Source: Rhizobium esperanzae (GTDB lineage: Bacteria > Pseudomonadota > Alphaproteobacteria > Rhizobiales > Rhizobiaceae). From it: DNA of 64,000 nucleotides. Below, one piece after another: positions 34,608 through 44,306 of the stretch. Made by a program: the position numbers and the translations under genes. The stretch is from positions 124,001 to 188,000 of the forward strand of contig NZ_MXPU01000003.1 in assembly GCF_002204185.1 (NCBI RefSeq). Reading direction: 5' to 3'. The notes under the pieces were generated by a model that had not been told where the DNA came from, searched no databases, and saw nothing but the letters and a program-made list of their open reading frames with translations. The first letter of the stretch is position 1, and the number at the start of each line of letters is the position of its first letter.

Positions 34608-35126
34608 TCAGGCGCGACGGCGTTCGTAGACGACAAAGCGCGTGGGATAGCTGTCCTTGTCGCCGGCCGGCACGGCGACTACCTCCCCCGCCTGCCAGAC
34701 GCCAGGATCGATCGCCGGAAAAAACGCGTCGCCGTCAAGATCGGCCTCGACATGCGTAATGCACAGCCGATCGGCAAGATCGATGGCCTGAGCATAGATC
34801 TGCCCGCCGCCGATGATGCAGATTTCGCCGGTCCCGGTTTGCAGCGCCATTCTGTCGGCAGCGTCCATCGCCTCGGTCAGCGAATGGGCCATACTCACAT
34901 CGGGGTGTTCGATCGCTGCTCGTCGCGAAATGACCACGTTCGGGCGCCCCGGCAGCGGCTTGCCGATCGACTCATAAGTCTTGCGGCCCATCACCACAGG
35001 CTTGCTCAGCGTCAGCGCCTTAAAGCGCTTGAGATCGCTCGATAGCCGCCATGGCATGTCGCCTTCCCGGCCGATGGTGCCATTGCGTGCGACGGCGGCG
35101 ATGATGGTCCTGCGGATTTCGGCCAT
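34608..35126 (-). CDS. dfrA: Dihydrofolate reductase
   Basis: A 172-residue DHFR from ATG 35126. IRRTIIAAVARNGTIGREGD opens the fold, MPWRLSSDLKRFKAL holds the folate-binding acidic residue, VVMGRKTYESIGKPLPGR the NADPH site, and GEICIIGGGQIY the Gly-Gly cis peptide. It regenerates tetrahydrofolate from the dihydrofolate made by ThyA, whose gene ends 13 bases upstream on the same strand. Length and motifs are typical of chromosomal, not plasmid-resistance, enzymes. Confidence 0.95.
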   Translation of the reverse strand: MAEIRRTIIAAVARNGTIGREGDMPWRLSSDLKRFKALTLSKPVVMGRKTYESIGKPLPGRPNVVISRRAAIEHPDVSMAHSLTEAMDAADRMALQTGTGEICIIGGGQIYAQAIDLADRLCITHVEADLDGDAFFPAIDPGVWQAGEVVAVPAGDKDSYPTRFVVYERRRA

Positions 35127-35139
35127 GAAATGTCCCGGG

Positions 35140-35934
35140 TCAGACGGCGATCGGCGCCTTGATGCTGGCATCGGCTTCATAGCCGATCAGCTCGAAATCA
35201 TCGAAGGTGAAGCCGAAAATGTCCTTCACTTCGGGATTGATCCGCATGAAGGGCAGCGGCTTCGGCCGGCGCGTCAGCTGCAGCTTCGCCTGGTCGAAAT
35301 GGTTGTGATAGAGATGCGCGTCGCCGAGCGTGTGGACGAAATCGCCCCCTTTGAGCCCCGTTACCCGAGCCACCATCATCGTCAAAAGCGCATAGGAAGC
35401 GATGTTGAAGGGTACGCCGAGGAAAATATCGGCGGAGCGCTGGTACAGCTGGCAGGAGAGCTTGCCGTCGGCGACATAGAACTGGAACAGGCAGTGGCAC
35501 GGCGGCAGCGCCATCTGGTCGACCTCGGCCGGGTTCCAGGCCGAGACGATGTGGCGGCGTGAGTTCGGATTGTTGACGATGCCTTCGACGAGATTGGCGA
35601 TCTGGTCGATATGGCCGCCGTCAGGCGCCGGCCAGGAGCGCCACTGGGCACCGTAGACCGGTCCGAGATCGCCGTTCTCATCGGCCCACTCATCCCAGAT
35701 CGAGACGCCGTTCTCCTTGAGATAGCGGATATTGGTTTCGCCCTTCAGGAACCAGAGCAGTTCATGGATGATCGAGCGCAGATGCAGCCTCTTCGTCGTC
35801 AGGACGGGAAACCCCTCCTCGAGATCGAAGCGCATCTGGTAGCCGAAGACCGAGCGCGTGCCGGTGCCGGTACGGTCGCCCCGGTCGGAGCCCTTTTCCA
35901 TCACATGGGCGAGGAGATCGAGATATTGCTGCAT
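35140..35934 (-). CDS. thyA: Thymidylate synthase
   Basis: A 264-residue ThyA, the same length as the E. coli enzyme. The start [12 protein letters not shown] and the catalytic Cys146 ([11 protein letters not shown]) align with it. [33 protein letters not shown] and [18 protein letters not shown] are conserved. It methylates dUMP with methylene-tetrahydrofolate and releases dihydrofolate. First gene of the thyA-dfrA unit; divergent from ssrA. Confidence 0.97.
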   Translation of the reverse strand: MQQYLDLLAHVMEKGSDRGDRTGTGTRSVFGYQMRFDLEEGFPVLTTKRLHLRSIIHELLWFLKGETNIRYLKENGVSIWDEWADENGDLGPVYGAQWRSWPAPDGGHIDQIANLVEGIVNNPNSRRHIVSAWNPAEVDQMALPPCHCLFQFYVADGKLSCQLYQRSADIFLGVPFNIASYALLTMMVARVTGLKGGDFVHTLGDAHLYHNHFDQAKLQLTRRPKPLPFMRINPEVKDIFGFTFDDFELIGYEADASIKAPIAV

Positions 35935-36072
35935 GTCGCGCTGATTCCGTTTTCTCCAATTTAAGCGTTCGCCTCGAAGAAACCAATCGCAGGCGGATAT
36001 TTTCCCGTTCTTTCTATAGGCCGACATAAAGCTTTTATGACGTTTGCCCTTTCCTTGGACGGAAGAAATCAC

Positions 36073-36078
36073 TATATC
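36073..36078 (+). promoter_or_regulatory. Possible -10 box of ssrA
   Basis: TATATC, seven bases before the first stable hairpin (GCCGGC, TTTCGG, GCCGGC at 36085-36102) of the ssrA precursor. No clear -35 box at standard spacing. Confidence 0.3.
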
Positions 36079-36084
36079 AGCCCT

Positions 36085-36410
36085 GCCGGCTTTCGGGCCG
36101 GCTATGGCAATAAATGAGCGGTGTAATAAACCTATTGGACCCGGGGGCGGTACCCGGCGCCTCCACCAAAAACCGGCGGAATCGAAGGCCGGCTTTTGAT
36201 GGGGGCGAAACAGGATCGACAAGGGTGTAAAGATCGACTTTTTGCTCGGCATTGTACCGCCGTTATCGGGCTAAAATTGTAGTTGCAAACGACAACTATG
36301 CGGAAGCTCGTCTCGCTGCTTAATCGCGGTGTGACACTTCAATCAAAGTCCTAGTGGTTCGCACCTCTAGGCGGGGTCCGAAGGCACCTGGCAACAGAAG
36401 CCTTCACCTT
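36085..36410 (+). ncRNA. ssrA: tmRNA, circularly permuted two-piece form
   Basis: The acceptor piece comes first. It has a T-arm-like CCGGG-GGCGGTA-CCCGG and ends CGCCTCC-ACCA with mature 3' end at 36168. A 32-base spacer with a CCGGC/GCCGG hairpin follows. The coding piece starts GGGGGCG at 36201, which pairs with CGCCTCC (one G-U) to rebuild the acceptor stem. The tag frame at 36285-36323 reads ANDNYAEARLAA then TAA. This order (3' half before 5' half) is the known alphaproteobacterial permutation. The ends are estimated: the start from the hairpin after the -10-like box, the end from the GAAGGC/GCCTTC stem at 36380-36405. Rescues stalled ribosomes. Confidence 0.9.
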
Positions 36411-36534
36411 CTCCCTCAGACTGAAATCATGTATGCTGATCTATGCGTGACTCGGCTCCGGACTTTCCCAAGGCGCCTGAACGTGCCATATACCTTGTGA
36501 AAAGACTTCAGAACCGACGAAAGACAGGAAAAGC

Positions 36535-37050
36535 ATGGGGCAGGATCATATCCGCTACGACATTCTGGCGCAGGATGCACTTCGCGGCGTCATCCGCAAG
36601 GTTTTGGCGGAGGTAGCAACGACGGGCCGTCTGCCCGGCGACCACCACTTCTTCATCACCTTTCTGACCGGTGCCGCCGGCGTGCGCATCTCCCAGCACC
36701 TGAAGTCCAAATATCCCGAGCAGATGACAATCGTCATCCAGCATCAGTTCTGGGATCTCAAGATCACCGAGACGCATTTCGAAATCGGCCTTTCCTTCTC
36801 CGACGTTCCGGAGAAGCTGGTCATTCCGTTCAACGCGATCCGAGGCTTTTACGATCCCTCCGTCAATTTCGAGCTCGAATTCGACGTACCGCTTGCCGAC
36901 GGTGAGGAGCTGCCGTCCGGTGAGATCACCGCCTATCCCGTCGACACAGCAGGAAAGCCTGACGAAGCCGCCGGCGCAAAACCGGCCGACGGCGAAGAGA
37001 AAAAACCGGGCTCCGTCGTCTCGCTCGACTCCTTCCGCAAGAAGCAGTGA
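36535..37050 (+). CDS. sspB: SspB-alpha, ClpXP adaptor for ssrA-tagged proteins
   Basis: A 171-residue adaptor. The substrate-binding fold covers residues 1-115 (IRYDILAQDALRGVIRKVL, HHFFITFLTGAAGVRIS, then LVIPFNAIRGFYDPSVNFEL). A flexible Asp/Gly/Pro-rich linker leads to a C-terminal ClpX-docking tail, SVVSLDSFRKKQ. In Caulobacter this protein hands tmRNA-tagged proteins to ClpXP. Here the gene lies 125 bases after ssrA, putting tag and tag-adaptor side by side. A good terminator follows. Confidence 0.9.
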   Translation: MGQDHIRYDILAQDALRGVIRKVLAEVATTGRLPGDHHFFITFLTGAAGVRISQHLKSKYPEQMTIVIQHQFWDLKITETHFEIGLSFSDVPEKLVIPFNAIRGFYDPSVNFELEFDVPLADGEELPSGEITAYPVDTAGKPDEAAGAKPADGEEKKPGSVVSLDSFRKKQ

Positions 37051-37054
37051 TTTC

Positions 37055-37079
37055 AAAGGGAGGCTCAGCCTCCCTTTTT
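37055..37079 (+). terminator. Intrinsic terminator after sspB
   Basis: AAAGGGAGGC, TCA, GCCTCCCTTT then TT: a 10-bp perfect stem with T-run, four bases after the stop codon. Confidence 0.85.
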
Positions 37080-37101
37080 CATAAGGATCAAGCCTCACCG
37101 C

Positions 37102-37296
37102 ATGAGTGCCGAAATCATCAATCTGCGTCAGTTCCGCAAAAAGCAGGCCCGCTCCGAAAACGAGAAGCAGGCCGAGCAGAACCGCATTTCCTTCGGCCGC
37201 ACCAAGGCCGAAAAGCAGCTCACCCGCAGCCTGAACGAGAAGGCCGATAAGGCTCACCGCGACGGCCGGATCGAGACGGATGACGACGGCGCATGA
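37102..37296 (+). CDS. DUF4169 family small protein
   Basis: A 64-residue, strongly charged protein (AEIINLRQFRKKQARSENEK at the start, many Lys, Glu and Gln), matching the short DUF4169 family of rhizobia. No membrane segment or signal. The N-terminal INLRQFRKKQ resembles the C-terminal SLDSFRKKQ of the SspB just upstream; whether it docks on ClpX the same way is speculation. It lies 51 bases after sspB, beyond the terminator, and before the ribbon-helix-helix gene. Confidence 0.75.
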   Translation: MSAEIINLRQFRKKQARSENEKQAEQNRISFGRTKAEKQLTRSLNEKADKAHRDGRIETDDDGA

Positions 37297-37399
37297 AGCT
37301 TCACGCAAAGCTTGAAGAGCCGGAAACGAATCGGCGATCAGCCACTTGCGCGATTTCCTTGAATCGATCCTCCAAGCCGATTGCGATGTGAACCGACTG

Positions 37400-37624
37400 A
37401 TGATCCGCAAGCACTCGGCGACACTGCATGGCCATCGCACCAGCTTTTCGCTGGAAGATGAATTCTGGGCCGAACTGAAGACGATTGCGGCAAGCCGTTC
37501 GATGTCGCTTGCCGCCCTGATTTCCGAGATCGACGACCACCGTTCCCCGGACAGCAACCTGTCCTCGGCGCTGCGGCTCCATGTGCTTTCGTGGGCGAAG
37601 GCCGGCTGTGGCGGCCGGCCGTGA
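37400..37624 (+). CDS. Ribbon-helix-helix domain protein
   Basis: A 74-residue protein starting MIRKHSATLHGHRTSFSLED, followed by a ribbon-helix-helix DNA-binding fold (EFWAELKTIAASRSMSLAAL, ISEID, then SALRLHVLSWAKA). This is the RHH_4 type common in alphaproteobacteria. Upstream in-frame starts at 37388 (GTG) and 37346 (TTG) are possible but have no better SD. Target unknown. Follows the DUF4169 gene by about 100 bases. Confidence 0.7.
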   Translation: MIRKHSATLHGHRTSFSLEDEFWAELKTIAASRSMSLAALISEIDDHRSPDSNLSSALRLHVLSWAKAGCGGRP

Positions 37625-37680
37625 CGCCGGGAATTCAAACAAAAACCTGAAACATCTCAGGCGACGCAAACCACGCGTCT

Positions 37681-40600
37681 TCATTGCGCCTGAATGCCCG
37701 GCAGATGATCGAAATCGAGCTGACCGGGCTGCATCTGCCCGGAGCGCCGGGCCGCTTCCGCCTCGGCGGCCGCCCTCGCCTGCGCATCGGCCTTGGCTTT
37801 TGCCTCCGCTGCGCGTGCGGCCTCCGCCTCGGCAGCGGCCTTCTGCGCCGCCGCCTCCTGCGCCAGTGCGCGCAGCCGCTCTTCCTCCGCCTGCCGTTGC
37901 CGCTCGATTTCGGCCGCTCTGACGCGCTCGGCGTCATTGAAACGATAGAGCGCCACCTCGCGGCGCAACCTCTGCTTTTCAAGCACGATCGCCTGCAGCC
38001 GCTCGACGCGCCGCCGCTCGCGCTCAAAAGCACGCAGCGACAAGTAGCTGGTGATATCGGTCACGTCCATCGTCTTGCCGGGTGACGGCAGCATGCCGGA
38101 AAAGTTCAGCCTCAGCGCCGGCTCGACACCCGGAAGCGCCTCCGCGCCTGGATTGAGGCCGATGCCGACCGTCGCGCTGATCCGCTCCTCCGGCAAGGCG
38201 ATCTGTGCGTCGGCGGTAACCCGGGCCAGATCGTTGGCCACGGTCACATTCTGCACCCTGAGCGTTCCATCGGTGACGTTAAAGGGAATTCCGAGCGGCG
38301 GCAGCTTCGCCTCGCCGTTGTTGAGCAACGTCTCGACGATCGGATGCACCTTGCCGGCATTGATCTGTTCCTGCATCGGGTCGGTGGCGGCAAGCAGCGG
38401 CGGAAGGATGGCAAGGTTCAGTCCGCGTATGCTCGTATCGCCGAGTCTCAGTTCCCCTGATCCATTGAGTGAGCTGGCGATCTCGCCAACCGTCTTGCCC
38501 GAGGCCTCCATCGACAGCGACAATCCGAACTTGCCGTTGGCAATCGGCGCGCCGTCACGCAGCCAGATGACCCCGGCAAGATCGGAATCGGCGAGCGTCA
38601 GCTTCGTCTGCAGGAAACCGGTGCCATCGGCATTGGTGAAGAGCAGGTTGCCGGAGAGCTTGCCGCCATCCCAGTTACCGGCCATGTCGTTGAGCTGCAA
38701 CTCGTCGCCCCTATAGGCGACGTTGCTGGTGAAATCGGATACTGCCGTTTCCGGCAGACCGGGCCAGAATTCCTCGGCCGACAGCTTCACCTTGACGTCG
38801 AGATCCTTGAAGGTGGGCAGGCCTAGCGGCGCCTTCGACAGCGTGCCGCTGGCGGGATCGACGATCTGGCCGAACACCGCCTCGCCGAGCCAGCCGGCAT
38901 CTGCCTTGGCAAGCGTCAGCTCGCCGCTCGCCGTCGTCTTCGCAGCCTTGCGGTCGAAGGTCAGCGCACCGGAAAACGCGTTGTCGGCCGCATGTCCCTT
39001 GAGATCGGACAAGACGATCTTGTCGCTATCGACGGCGGCGTTGACCTGCAGGCCGAACGGCAACCCCGTTCCGGTCTGCGGCAGGGCAATGCCGTTCATG
39101 ATGAGATAGGGGTCGATATCGGCGCTGTCGAGCGAAAGCGCGATCTGACCATTCATGAAACTCTCCGGCCGCACGTCAACCTTGCCCTTCGCGGTAAACG
39201 AGGTCCGATCGGTCGCAAAGGTCAACGCCGCATCGGCAGGATCGTTGCCCGACGCCTTCACCTTGAGCGTCAGGCGGCCGTTCGCGCCGACATCGACCGG
39301 CAGCGGGTCGAGCCCGGCCTGACCGAACAAGATCGACGGCACGGCGTTTTCGAGCGTCGCCTCGAGGCTCGTCGTACCGTTGCCGGTCAGCGCCAGGAGA
39401 TCGGACATGCGGTAATCGAGGTTGACCCGGCTGCCGTTCGAGACGCCGGCCAGCGTCACCGTCAGCGCATCGCCCTCGTCGCCACCGAGCGTCAGCGCGC
39501 CGCGTAACGCCGTATTGCCGTACCAGCCGGCGTTGCGCACCAGCCGGTCGAGCACAGGGTGGTGTGGAAGATGCTCGCGCAGCATGGTGAAGAAGCCGCC
39601 GGGATCGGCCGATTTGAAGGTGATCTCGCCTGCACCCTTATAGTCGAGCAGCGAGCCTTCGGCCCGGCCGGTCGCCGTCAGCTCGGCGCCCGCTACATTC
39701 TTGACTGACAGCCGGTCGACCGCAAGCGCCCCGTCGGCAATCGTGAAGGTGGTCTCGACATTCTCGGCGTCGACCCCGAAGGCGGTGAACCTGTCGGCCT
39801 TGAGCTGTGCGGCGATCTTATGGTCGAGGACATTGTCGCCGCTCTCCTGCCCGGTCGCGAGCCCGGCCAGCGCCTGCAGCGCGTCAAGATCGAGCGTGTC
39901 GCCATTCAGCGCCACCGACAGGGTCGGCGTCTGGCCGGAGATCGCCTGCCGCTCCAGCCGGCCTTTCAGCGTCGCCGATCCGACGGCGATTTCGAGATTT
40001 TCGAAACGCTGCAATTCATGAGTCAGGCTGACATTGGCGGAAAAACCCGCCTGCCGCAATTGGCGGATGGCCGGGTCGACCGGGCCGGCCAGCCAGGAAG
40101 CCAGCCCCGTTGGCTGGTTCGAGGCCATCACGATCTGACCGTTGAACGAGGGTTCTCCCTGAAGCAGGAGCTTGCCCTTGCCTTCCACTTGCGTGCGCCC
40201 CGGCAGCGTGCCGACGGCGCTGTCGATCATCCAGCCGGTACCGGCCGGCTCCAGCTCCAGTTGCACATCGCGTAGTGTCGTATCGCCGGCGACGATGGCC
40301 GGCAGTTTGACGCTTGCCTTGCCCGGCACCTGCGGAATCGGCACCTGCGCGACGATATCGATCAGAGAATTCAACCGCTGGCGCGCCGAAACCGCGGCAT
40401 CCCGTGTCGTCTTGCCGGCCGCGCCCTGATTGCCGATGCGGTTCACGTCTATCTGCTGCCCGTCGGCGGTCAACAGGAATTCCGGCGCGTTGCCGGTATC
40501 GAGCGTCGCCTCCCCGGTTATCACATAGGGATCGTCCGTCGGGCCGATCTCCATCCGATATTCGGGAATGCGGATACGTTCATTGGTAAGCTCGAAGCGG

Positions 40601-41391
40601 CCCTTGAGCCTCGGCGGCTGCTCGTTCTTGTTGGCCGACCTGGCACTGTTGCGGTTTTCGATCGCCGCCGAAAGCTGGCCCTGATAGTTCGGCTTGCGGT
40701 CGACCAGCTTCAGTTCGCCGTCGAGATCGATACTGACCGGATGTTTGTCCGGCGACAGCTTCGTGCGCATGCGCAGCGCACCCTTCTCGTCCGGCTGGCT
40801 GCTCGAAATCGAGAAATTGCCGTGCTCACCGTCGAGCGCCGCATCGCCTTCGACACGCCAGGGGCCGGCGAGCGATTTGGCCGACATCTCCGCATTCAGG
40901 CCAGTGATGCGACGCGCCCGGCCCGACTGGTCATCGAGGAAGTCGACTTCGCCACCGCTGACATGCACATTTTCGAGAACGACTGTTTTGGCCGGTATTT
41001 CGGCGCGGCTGCCGCGCATCCAGTCGAGTGTGCCGTCTTTGAGCAATCTGAGGCGCACCTTCGGATTGACGACGCGCATATCGAAGATCAGCGCCTCGCC
41101 CGAAAGGAAAGGCGCAAGCTCGGCATCCATCGAAAATTGTTCGACCTTGACGATCGGCGTGCCGTCTGCCTCCTGGCCGACACGCACGTCATGCAGCGTG
41201 ACCGACGGAAACGGCAGCAGACGGGCATCCACGGTGCCGTGGACGGTGACTTTCTTGCCAATGATGCGGCTTGCCTGATCCTCGAAGTTCTTGCGGAAAT
41301 CCGTCCAGTCGATGAACAGCGGCGCAAGCAGCGCCACAAACAGCACTACGACGATCACTCCCCCCAGAAAGACGAGGAACCGGCCTACCAA
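37681..41391 (-). CDS. AsmA-family protein
   Basis: A 1236-residue protein of the AsmA/TamB-like class. One N-terminal membrane helix (about 4-27, FLVFLGGVIVVVLFVALLAP) is followed by the AsmA N-terminal domain (FIDWTDFRKNFEDQASRIIG, VTLHDVRVG). A long beta-rich periplasmic body and the AsmA C-terminal domain (GGKLSGNLLFTNADGTGFLQ, then ADSDLAGVIWL, about 930-1150) come next. The tail (about 1170-1236) is a charged Ala/Glu/Arg coiled coil. Such proteins probably bridge the envelope and carry phospholipid to the outer membrane. Single gene on its strand. Confidence 0.85.
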   Translation of the reverse strand: MVGRFLVFLGGVIVVVLFVALLAPLFIDWTDFRKNFEDQASRIIGKKVTVHGTVDARLLPFPSVTLHDVRVGQEADGTPIVKVEQFSMDAELAPFLSGEALIFDMRVVNPKVRLRLLKDGTLDWMRGSRAEIPAKTVVLENVHVSGGEVDFLDDQSGRARRITGLNAEMSAKSLAGPWRVEGDAALDGEHGNFSISSSQPDEKGALRMRTKLSPDKHPVSIDLDGELKLVDRKPNYQGQLSAAIENRNSARSANKNEQPPRLKGRFELTNERIRIPEYRMEIGPTDDPYVITGEATLDTGNAPEFLLTADGQQIDVNRIGNQGAAGKTTRDAAVSARQRLNSLIDIVAQVPIPQVPGKASVKLPAIVAGDTTLRDVQLELEPAGTGWMIDSAVGTLPGRTQVEGKGKLLLQGEPSFNGQIVMASNQPTGLASWLAGPVDPAIRQLRQAGFSANVSLTHELQRFENLEIAVGSATLKGRLERQAISGQTPTLSVALNGDTLDLDALQALAGLATGQESGDNVLDHKIAAQLKADRFTAFGVDAENVETTFTIADGALAVDRLSVKNVAGAELTATGRAEGSLLDYKGAGEITFKSADPGGFFTMLREHLPHHPVLDRLVRNAGWYGNTALRGALTLGGDEGDALTVTLAGVSNGSRVNLDYRMSDLLALTGNGTTSLEATLENAVPSILFGQAGLDPLPVDVGANGRLTLKVKASGNDPADAALTFATDRTSFTAKGKVDVRPESFMNGQIALSLDSADIDPYLIMNGIALPQTGTGLPFGLQVNAAVDSDKIVLSDLKGHAADNAFSGALTFDRKAAKTTASGELTLAKADAGWLGEAVFGQIVDPASGTLSKAPLGLPTFKDLDVKVKLSAEEFWPGLPETAVSDFTSNVAYRGDELQLNDMAGNWDGGKLSGNLLFTNADGTGFLQTKLTLADSDLAGVIWLRDGAPIANGKFGLSLSMEASGKTVGEIASSLNGSGELRLGDTSIRGLNLAILPPLLAATDPMQEQINAGKVHPIVETLLNNGEAKLPPLGIPFNVTDGTLRVQNVTVANDLARVTADAQIALPEERISATVGIGLNPGAEALPGVEPALRLNFSGMLPSPGKTMDVTDITSYLSLRAFERERRRVERLQAIVLEKQRLRREVALYRFNDAERVRAAEIERQRQAEEERLRALAQEAAAQKAAAEAEAARAAEAKAKADAQARAAAEAEAARRSGQMQPGQLDFDHLPGIQAQ

Positions 41392-41504
41392 TGCAAGGAT
41401 TCTCCATTCGGGATTGTGTTGCCGACACTGTTCAGGGTTCTATTGTCGACACTAGCGCTATTCATGCGATGGGCAAGGCCCAAGTTCATGAGAATATTCC
41501 GTTT

Positions 41505-42917
41505 TCAGCCTTGATGGAAAATCTTGCCGGGATTGAAGATACCGTCCGGATCGAGCGCCTGCTTCACCTGTCGCATCAGATCCACCGAGCCTCCGAGCTC
41601 CTGCTCCAGAAAGGCCATCTTGCCTTGCCCGATCCCGTGCTCGCCGGTGCATGTTCCATCCATATCGAGTGCGCGGCGGTTGAGCCGCTCAACGAAGCTC
41701 TCGGCCCTGGCGATGTCCCCGGCGCTTTTGTCGTCGAACAACAGCAGCACATGGAAATTGCCGTCGCCGGCGTGGCCGACGATAGGGCCGAGCAGCCCAT
41801 GTTCCTCGATATCCGCCTGCGTTTCGGACACGCAATCGGCAAGCCTCGAGATCGGAACACAAACATCGGTCGAAAGTGCGGCAAGCCCCGGCGCCAGCGC
41901 CCTCGCGGAAAAGTATGCGTTATGGCGCGCCTTCCAGAGCTTCGTCCGCTCCTCGGCATTGGCGGTCCAAAGAAACTCGCCCCCGCCGCATTCAGCCGCG
42001 ATCTCGGCGAAGGCGGCCGATTGCAGCGGCACGGTCTCGTCTGTGCCGTGGAATTCGAGAAAAAGCGTCGGGCTTTCGGCATAAGACAACCCGGAATAGG
42101 CGTTGCACGCCCGCATCTGCACAGCATCGAGCAGCTCGATACGCGCCACCGGGATCCCCATTTGGATCGTCATGATGACGGCATCGCAAGCCGCCTTGAT
42201 GCTCGGAAAGGCGCAGACGCCGCCGGCAATCTTCTGCGGAATCGCCTGCAGGCGCAGCGTCACCGAAGTCAAGATGCCGAGCGTACCCTCGGCGCCGACA
42301 AAGAGCCGCGTCAGGTCATAGCCGGCAGAAGACTTGCGGGCGCGCCGCGCCGTGCGGATCTCCTCACCGTTGGCGGTGACTGCCGTGACGGCAAGCACAT
42401 TGTCCTTCATCGTGCCGTAGCGCACCGCATTGGTGCCGGAGGCCCGCGTCGACGCCATGCCGCCGATCGAGGCATTGGCGCCGGGATCGATCGGAAAGAA
42501 CAGGCCGGTATCGCGCAGATGGACGTTCAGCGCCTCACGGGTGATACCGGGCTCGACCGTGCAGTCGAGATCCTCCGGATTGACTTCAAGCACCCGGTCC
42601 ATGCGGCTGAAATCGATCGAAACACCGCCATTGACGGCATTGACCTGACCTTCCAGCGAGGAGCCGGTGCCGAAACCGATCACCGGCACCCTGTGCGCTG
42701 CACAGGCCCTGACCGCCATCTTCACATCATCGGCGTTTTCGGCAAAGAGAACGCCGTCGGGCAGTAGCGACGGAATATAGGTGGTCGTATGGGCATGCTG
42801 CTCACGGAAGGACTGGCCGGTCTGGAAACGCTCGCCGAAGCTCTGTTTGAGAATACCGAGCACGGCGGATATCCCCGCCTCGTTGCGTGTTCCAGCCTTT
42901 GCGTCCTTCAGCGCCAT
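41505..42917 (-). CDS. FAD-binding oxidase, GlcD / D-lactate dehydrogenase type
   Basis: A 470-residue flavoprotein from ATG 42917. The PCMH-type FAD domain (VPVIGFGTGSSLEGQ at about 77-91, DPGANASIGGMASTRASGTN) and FAD-oxidase C domain (PIVGHAGDGNFHVLLLFD, EHGIGQGKMAFL) match the D-lactate dehydrogenase (cytochrome)/glycolate oxidase GlcD family. Lack of glcE/glcF neighbours favours a stand-alone D-2-hydroxyacid dehydrogenase such as D-lactate dehydrogenase. Cofactor FAD; substrate not proven. Confidence 0.85.
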   Translation of the reverse strand: MALKDAKAGTRNEAGISAVLGILKQSFGERFQTGQSFREQHAHTTTYIPSLLPDGVLFAENADDVKMAVRACAAHRVPVIGFGTGSSLEGQVNAVNGGVSIDFSRMDRVLEVNPEDLDCTVEPGITREALNVHLRDTGLFFPIDPGANASIGGMASTRASGTNAVRYGTMKDNVLAVTAVTANGEEIRTARRARKSSAGYDLTRLFVGAEGTLGILTSVTLRLQAIPQKIAGGVCAFPSIKAACDAVIMTIQMGIPVARIELLDAVQMRACNAYSGLSYAESPTLFLEFHGTDETVPLQSAAFAEIAAECGGGEFLWTANAEERTKLWKARHNAYFSARALAPGLAALSTDVCVPISRLADCVSETQADIEEHGLLGPIVGHAGDGNFHVLLLFDDKSAGDIARAESFVERLNRRALDMDGTCTGEHGIGQGKMAFLEQELGGSVDLMRQVKQALDPDGIFNPGKIFHQG

Positions 42918-43020
42918 CCCTTTGATCTCCCTGCCATTCCGCGTAGACGAGACCGCGTCCCGCAGACTACTGCGCCGCACGTCCGTTCAGACGTACATGG
43001 ACGCTGTAGAACTTTAAAAT

Positions 43021-43071
43021 TGCTGCATAATTTCGTCTTATATCGATTCCGATTTAAGGAGATATGCAGCA
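43021..43071. other. Distant 9-bp inverted repeat upstream of the flavoprotein gene
   Basis: TGCTGCATA (43021-43029) and TATGCAGCA (43063-43071), 33 bases apart in the AT-rich part of the 263-bp gap before the GlcD-like gene. May be two halves of looped regulatory sites. Confidence 0.25.
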
Positions 43072-43180
43072 GGCTGGGTATGGGGCAAGTCAAAGCGGCT
43101 GTCCAGTTAAGATTGGGAAAAGATTTCACTCCCCCTTTGTTGTAGACCAGGGGCCATGGACAGCCCGGCCCGCGGCAGCC

Positions 43181-44215
43181 TCAGACGATCGGTGGATTGA
43201 GGAGCGCAAAACCCTGCTGCCGTCGATACGGGAAATAAGGATAAGGCGCCGTCACCGCGCTGACCGTGTCGAGCCTTTCGATCTGATCCTTCGACAGGCT
43301 CCAGTCGGCCGCGGCAAGGTTCTGCCTGAGCTGATCTTCGTTGCGGGCGCCAATGATGACGCTCGATACCGTCGGCCGGCCGAGCAGCCAGTTTATCGCG
43401 ATCTGCGGCACCGTCTTGCCGGTCTCCGCTGCGATCGAATCCAGCACCTCGATGATGTCGAACAGCCTCTCGTCGTCAACAGGTGGGCCGTATTGGGCTG
43501 TCTCGTGCAGGCGGCTTGCGGCCGGCAGCGGCTCACCGCGGCGGATCTTGCCGGTGAGCCGCCCCCAGGCGAGCGGGCTCCAGACGAGAGCGCCGACGCC
43601 CTGGTCGACGCCGAGCGGCATCAGCTCCCATTCGTAGTCACGCCCCGCCAGCGAATAATAGACCTGATGGGCGACATAACGAGGATGACCCCAGCGCTCG
43701 GCCGCCGCGAGCGACTTCATCAACTCCCAGCCGGAAAAATTCGAGACGCCGACATAACGGATCTTGCCTGCGGCGACGAGGCCGTCGAGGGTCGACAGCA
43801 CCTCCCCGACCGGGGTCGAGGCATCGAAGGCGTGAAGCTGCAAGAGGTCGATATAATCGGTGCCGAGCCGGCGCAGCGCATCCTCGGTCGCGCGGATCAG
43901 CCGCGCCCGCGAGGTGCCCCAGTCCTGCGGCCCCTCGCCCATCGGCAATGCGGTCTTGGTCGAAATCAGCACGGCATCCCGCCGGCCGCGGATCGCCTGG
44001 CCGAGCACCTCCTCGGAAGCGCCGGCCGAATAGACATCGGCCGTATCGAAGAGATTGACGCCGGCTTCGAGGCAGATGTCGACGAGCCGCCGCGCCTCTT
44101 CGGCATCGGTATTGCCCCAGGCGCCGAACAGCGGGCCGCTGCCGCCGAACGTGCCCGCGCCGAAGCTCAAAACCGGCACCCTGAGGCCGGATGCGCCGAG
44201 ATTTCGATATTCCAT
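43181..44215 (-). CDS. Aldo/keto reductase
   Basis: A 344-residue AKR, longer than the one at 21916 and of the YajO/AKR11-like class. Catalytic residues: Asp and Tyr in LFDTADVYSAGASEEVLG, Lys in VLISTKTALP, His in IDLLQLHAFD. The NADPH end SSVIIGARNEDQLRQNLAA is typical. Divergent from a LysR gene 91 bases away, which probably controls it. Substrate unknown. Confidence 0.85.
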   Translation of the reverse strand: MEYRNLGASGLRVPVLSFGAGTFGGSGPLFGAWGNTDAEEARRLVDICLEAGVNLFDTADVYSAGASEEVLGQAIRGRRDAVLISTKTALPMGEGPQDWGTSRARLIRATEDALRRLGTDYIDLLQLHAFDASTPVGEVLSTLDGLVAAGKIRYVGVSNFSGWELMKSLAAAERWGHPRYVAHQVYYSLAGRDYEWELMPLGVDQGVGALVWSPLAWGRLTGKIRRGEPLPAASRLHETAQYGPPVDDERLFDIIEVLDSIAAETGKTVPQIAINWLLGRPTVSSVIIGARNEDQLRQNLAAADWSLSKDQIERLDTVSAVTAPYPYFPYRRQQGFALLNPPIV

Positions 44216-44306
44216 GATCTATCTCCTGGGTTTCCTCTGAGATAGACCCGGTCTCTCCGTTGATATAGATTGCCTGACAGAATAGCATCTGTGACTTGAA
44301 TTCATC

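Noticed and set aside
43064..44245. Plus-strand frame starting after an AAGGAG sequence
   Set aside because: SD is only two bases from the ATG, and the frame lies antisense to an aldo/keto reductase with its full catalytic tetrad.
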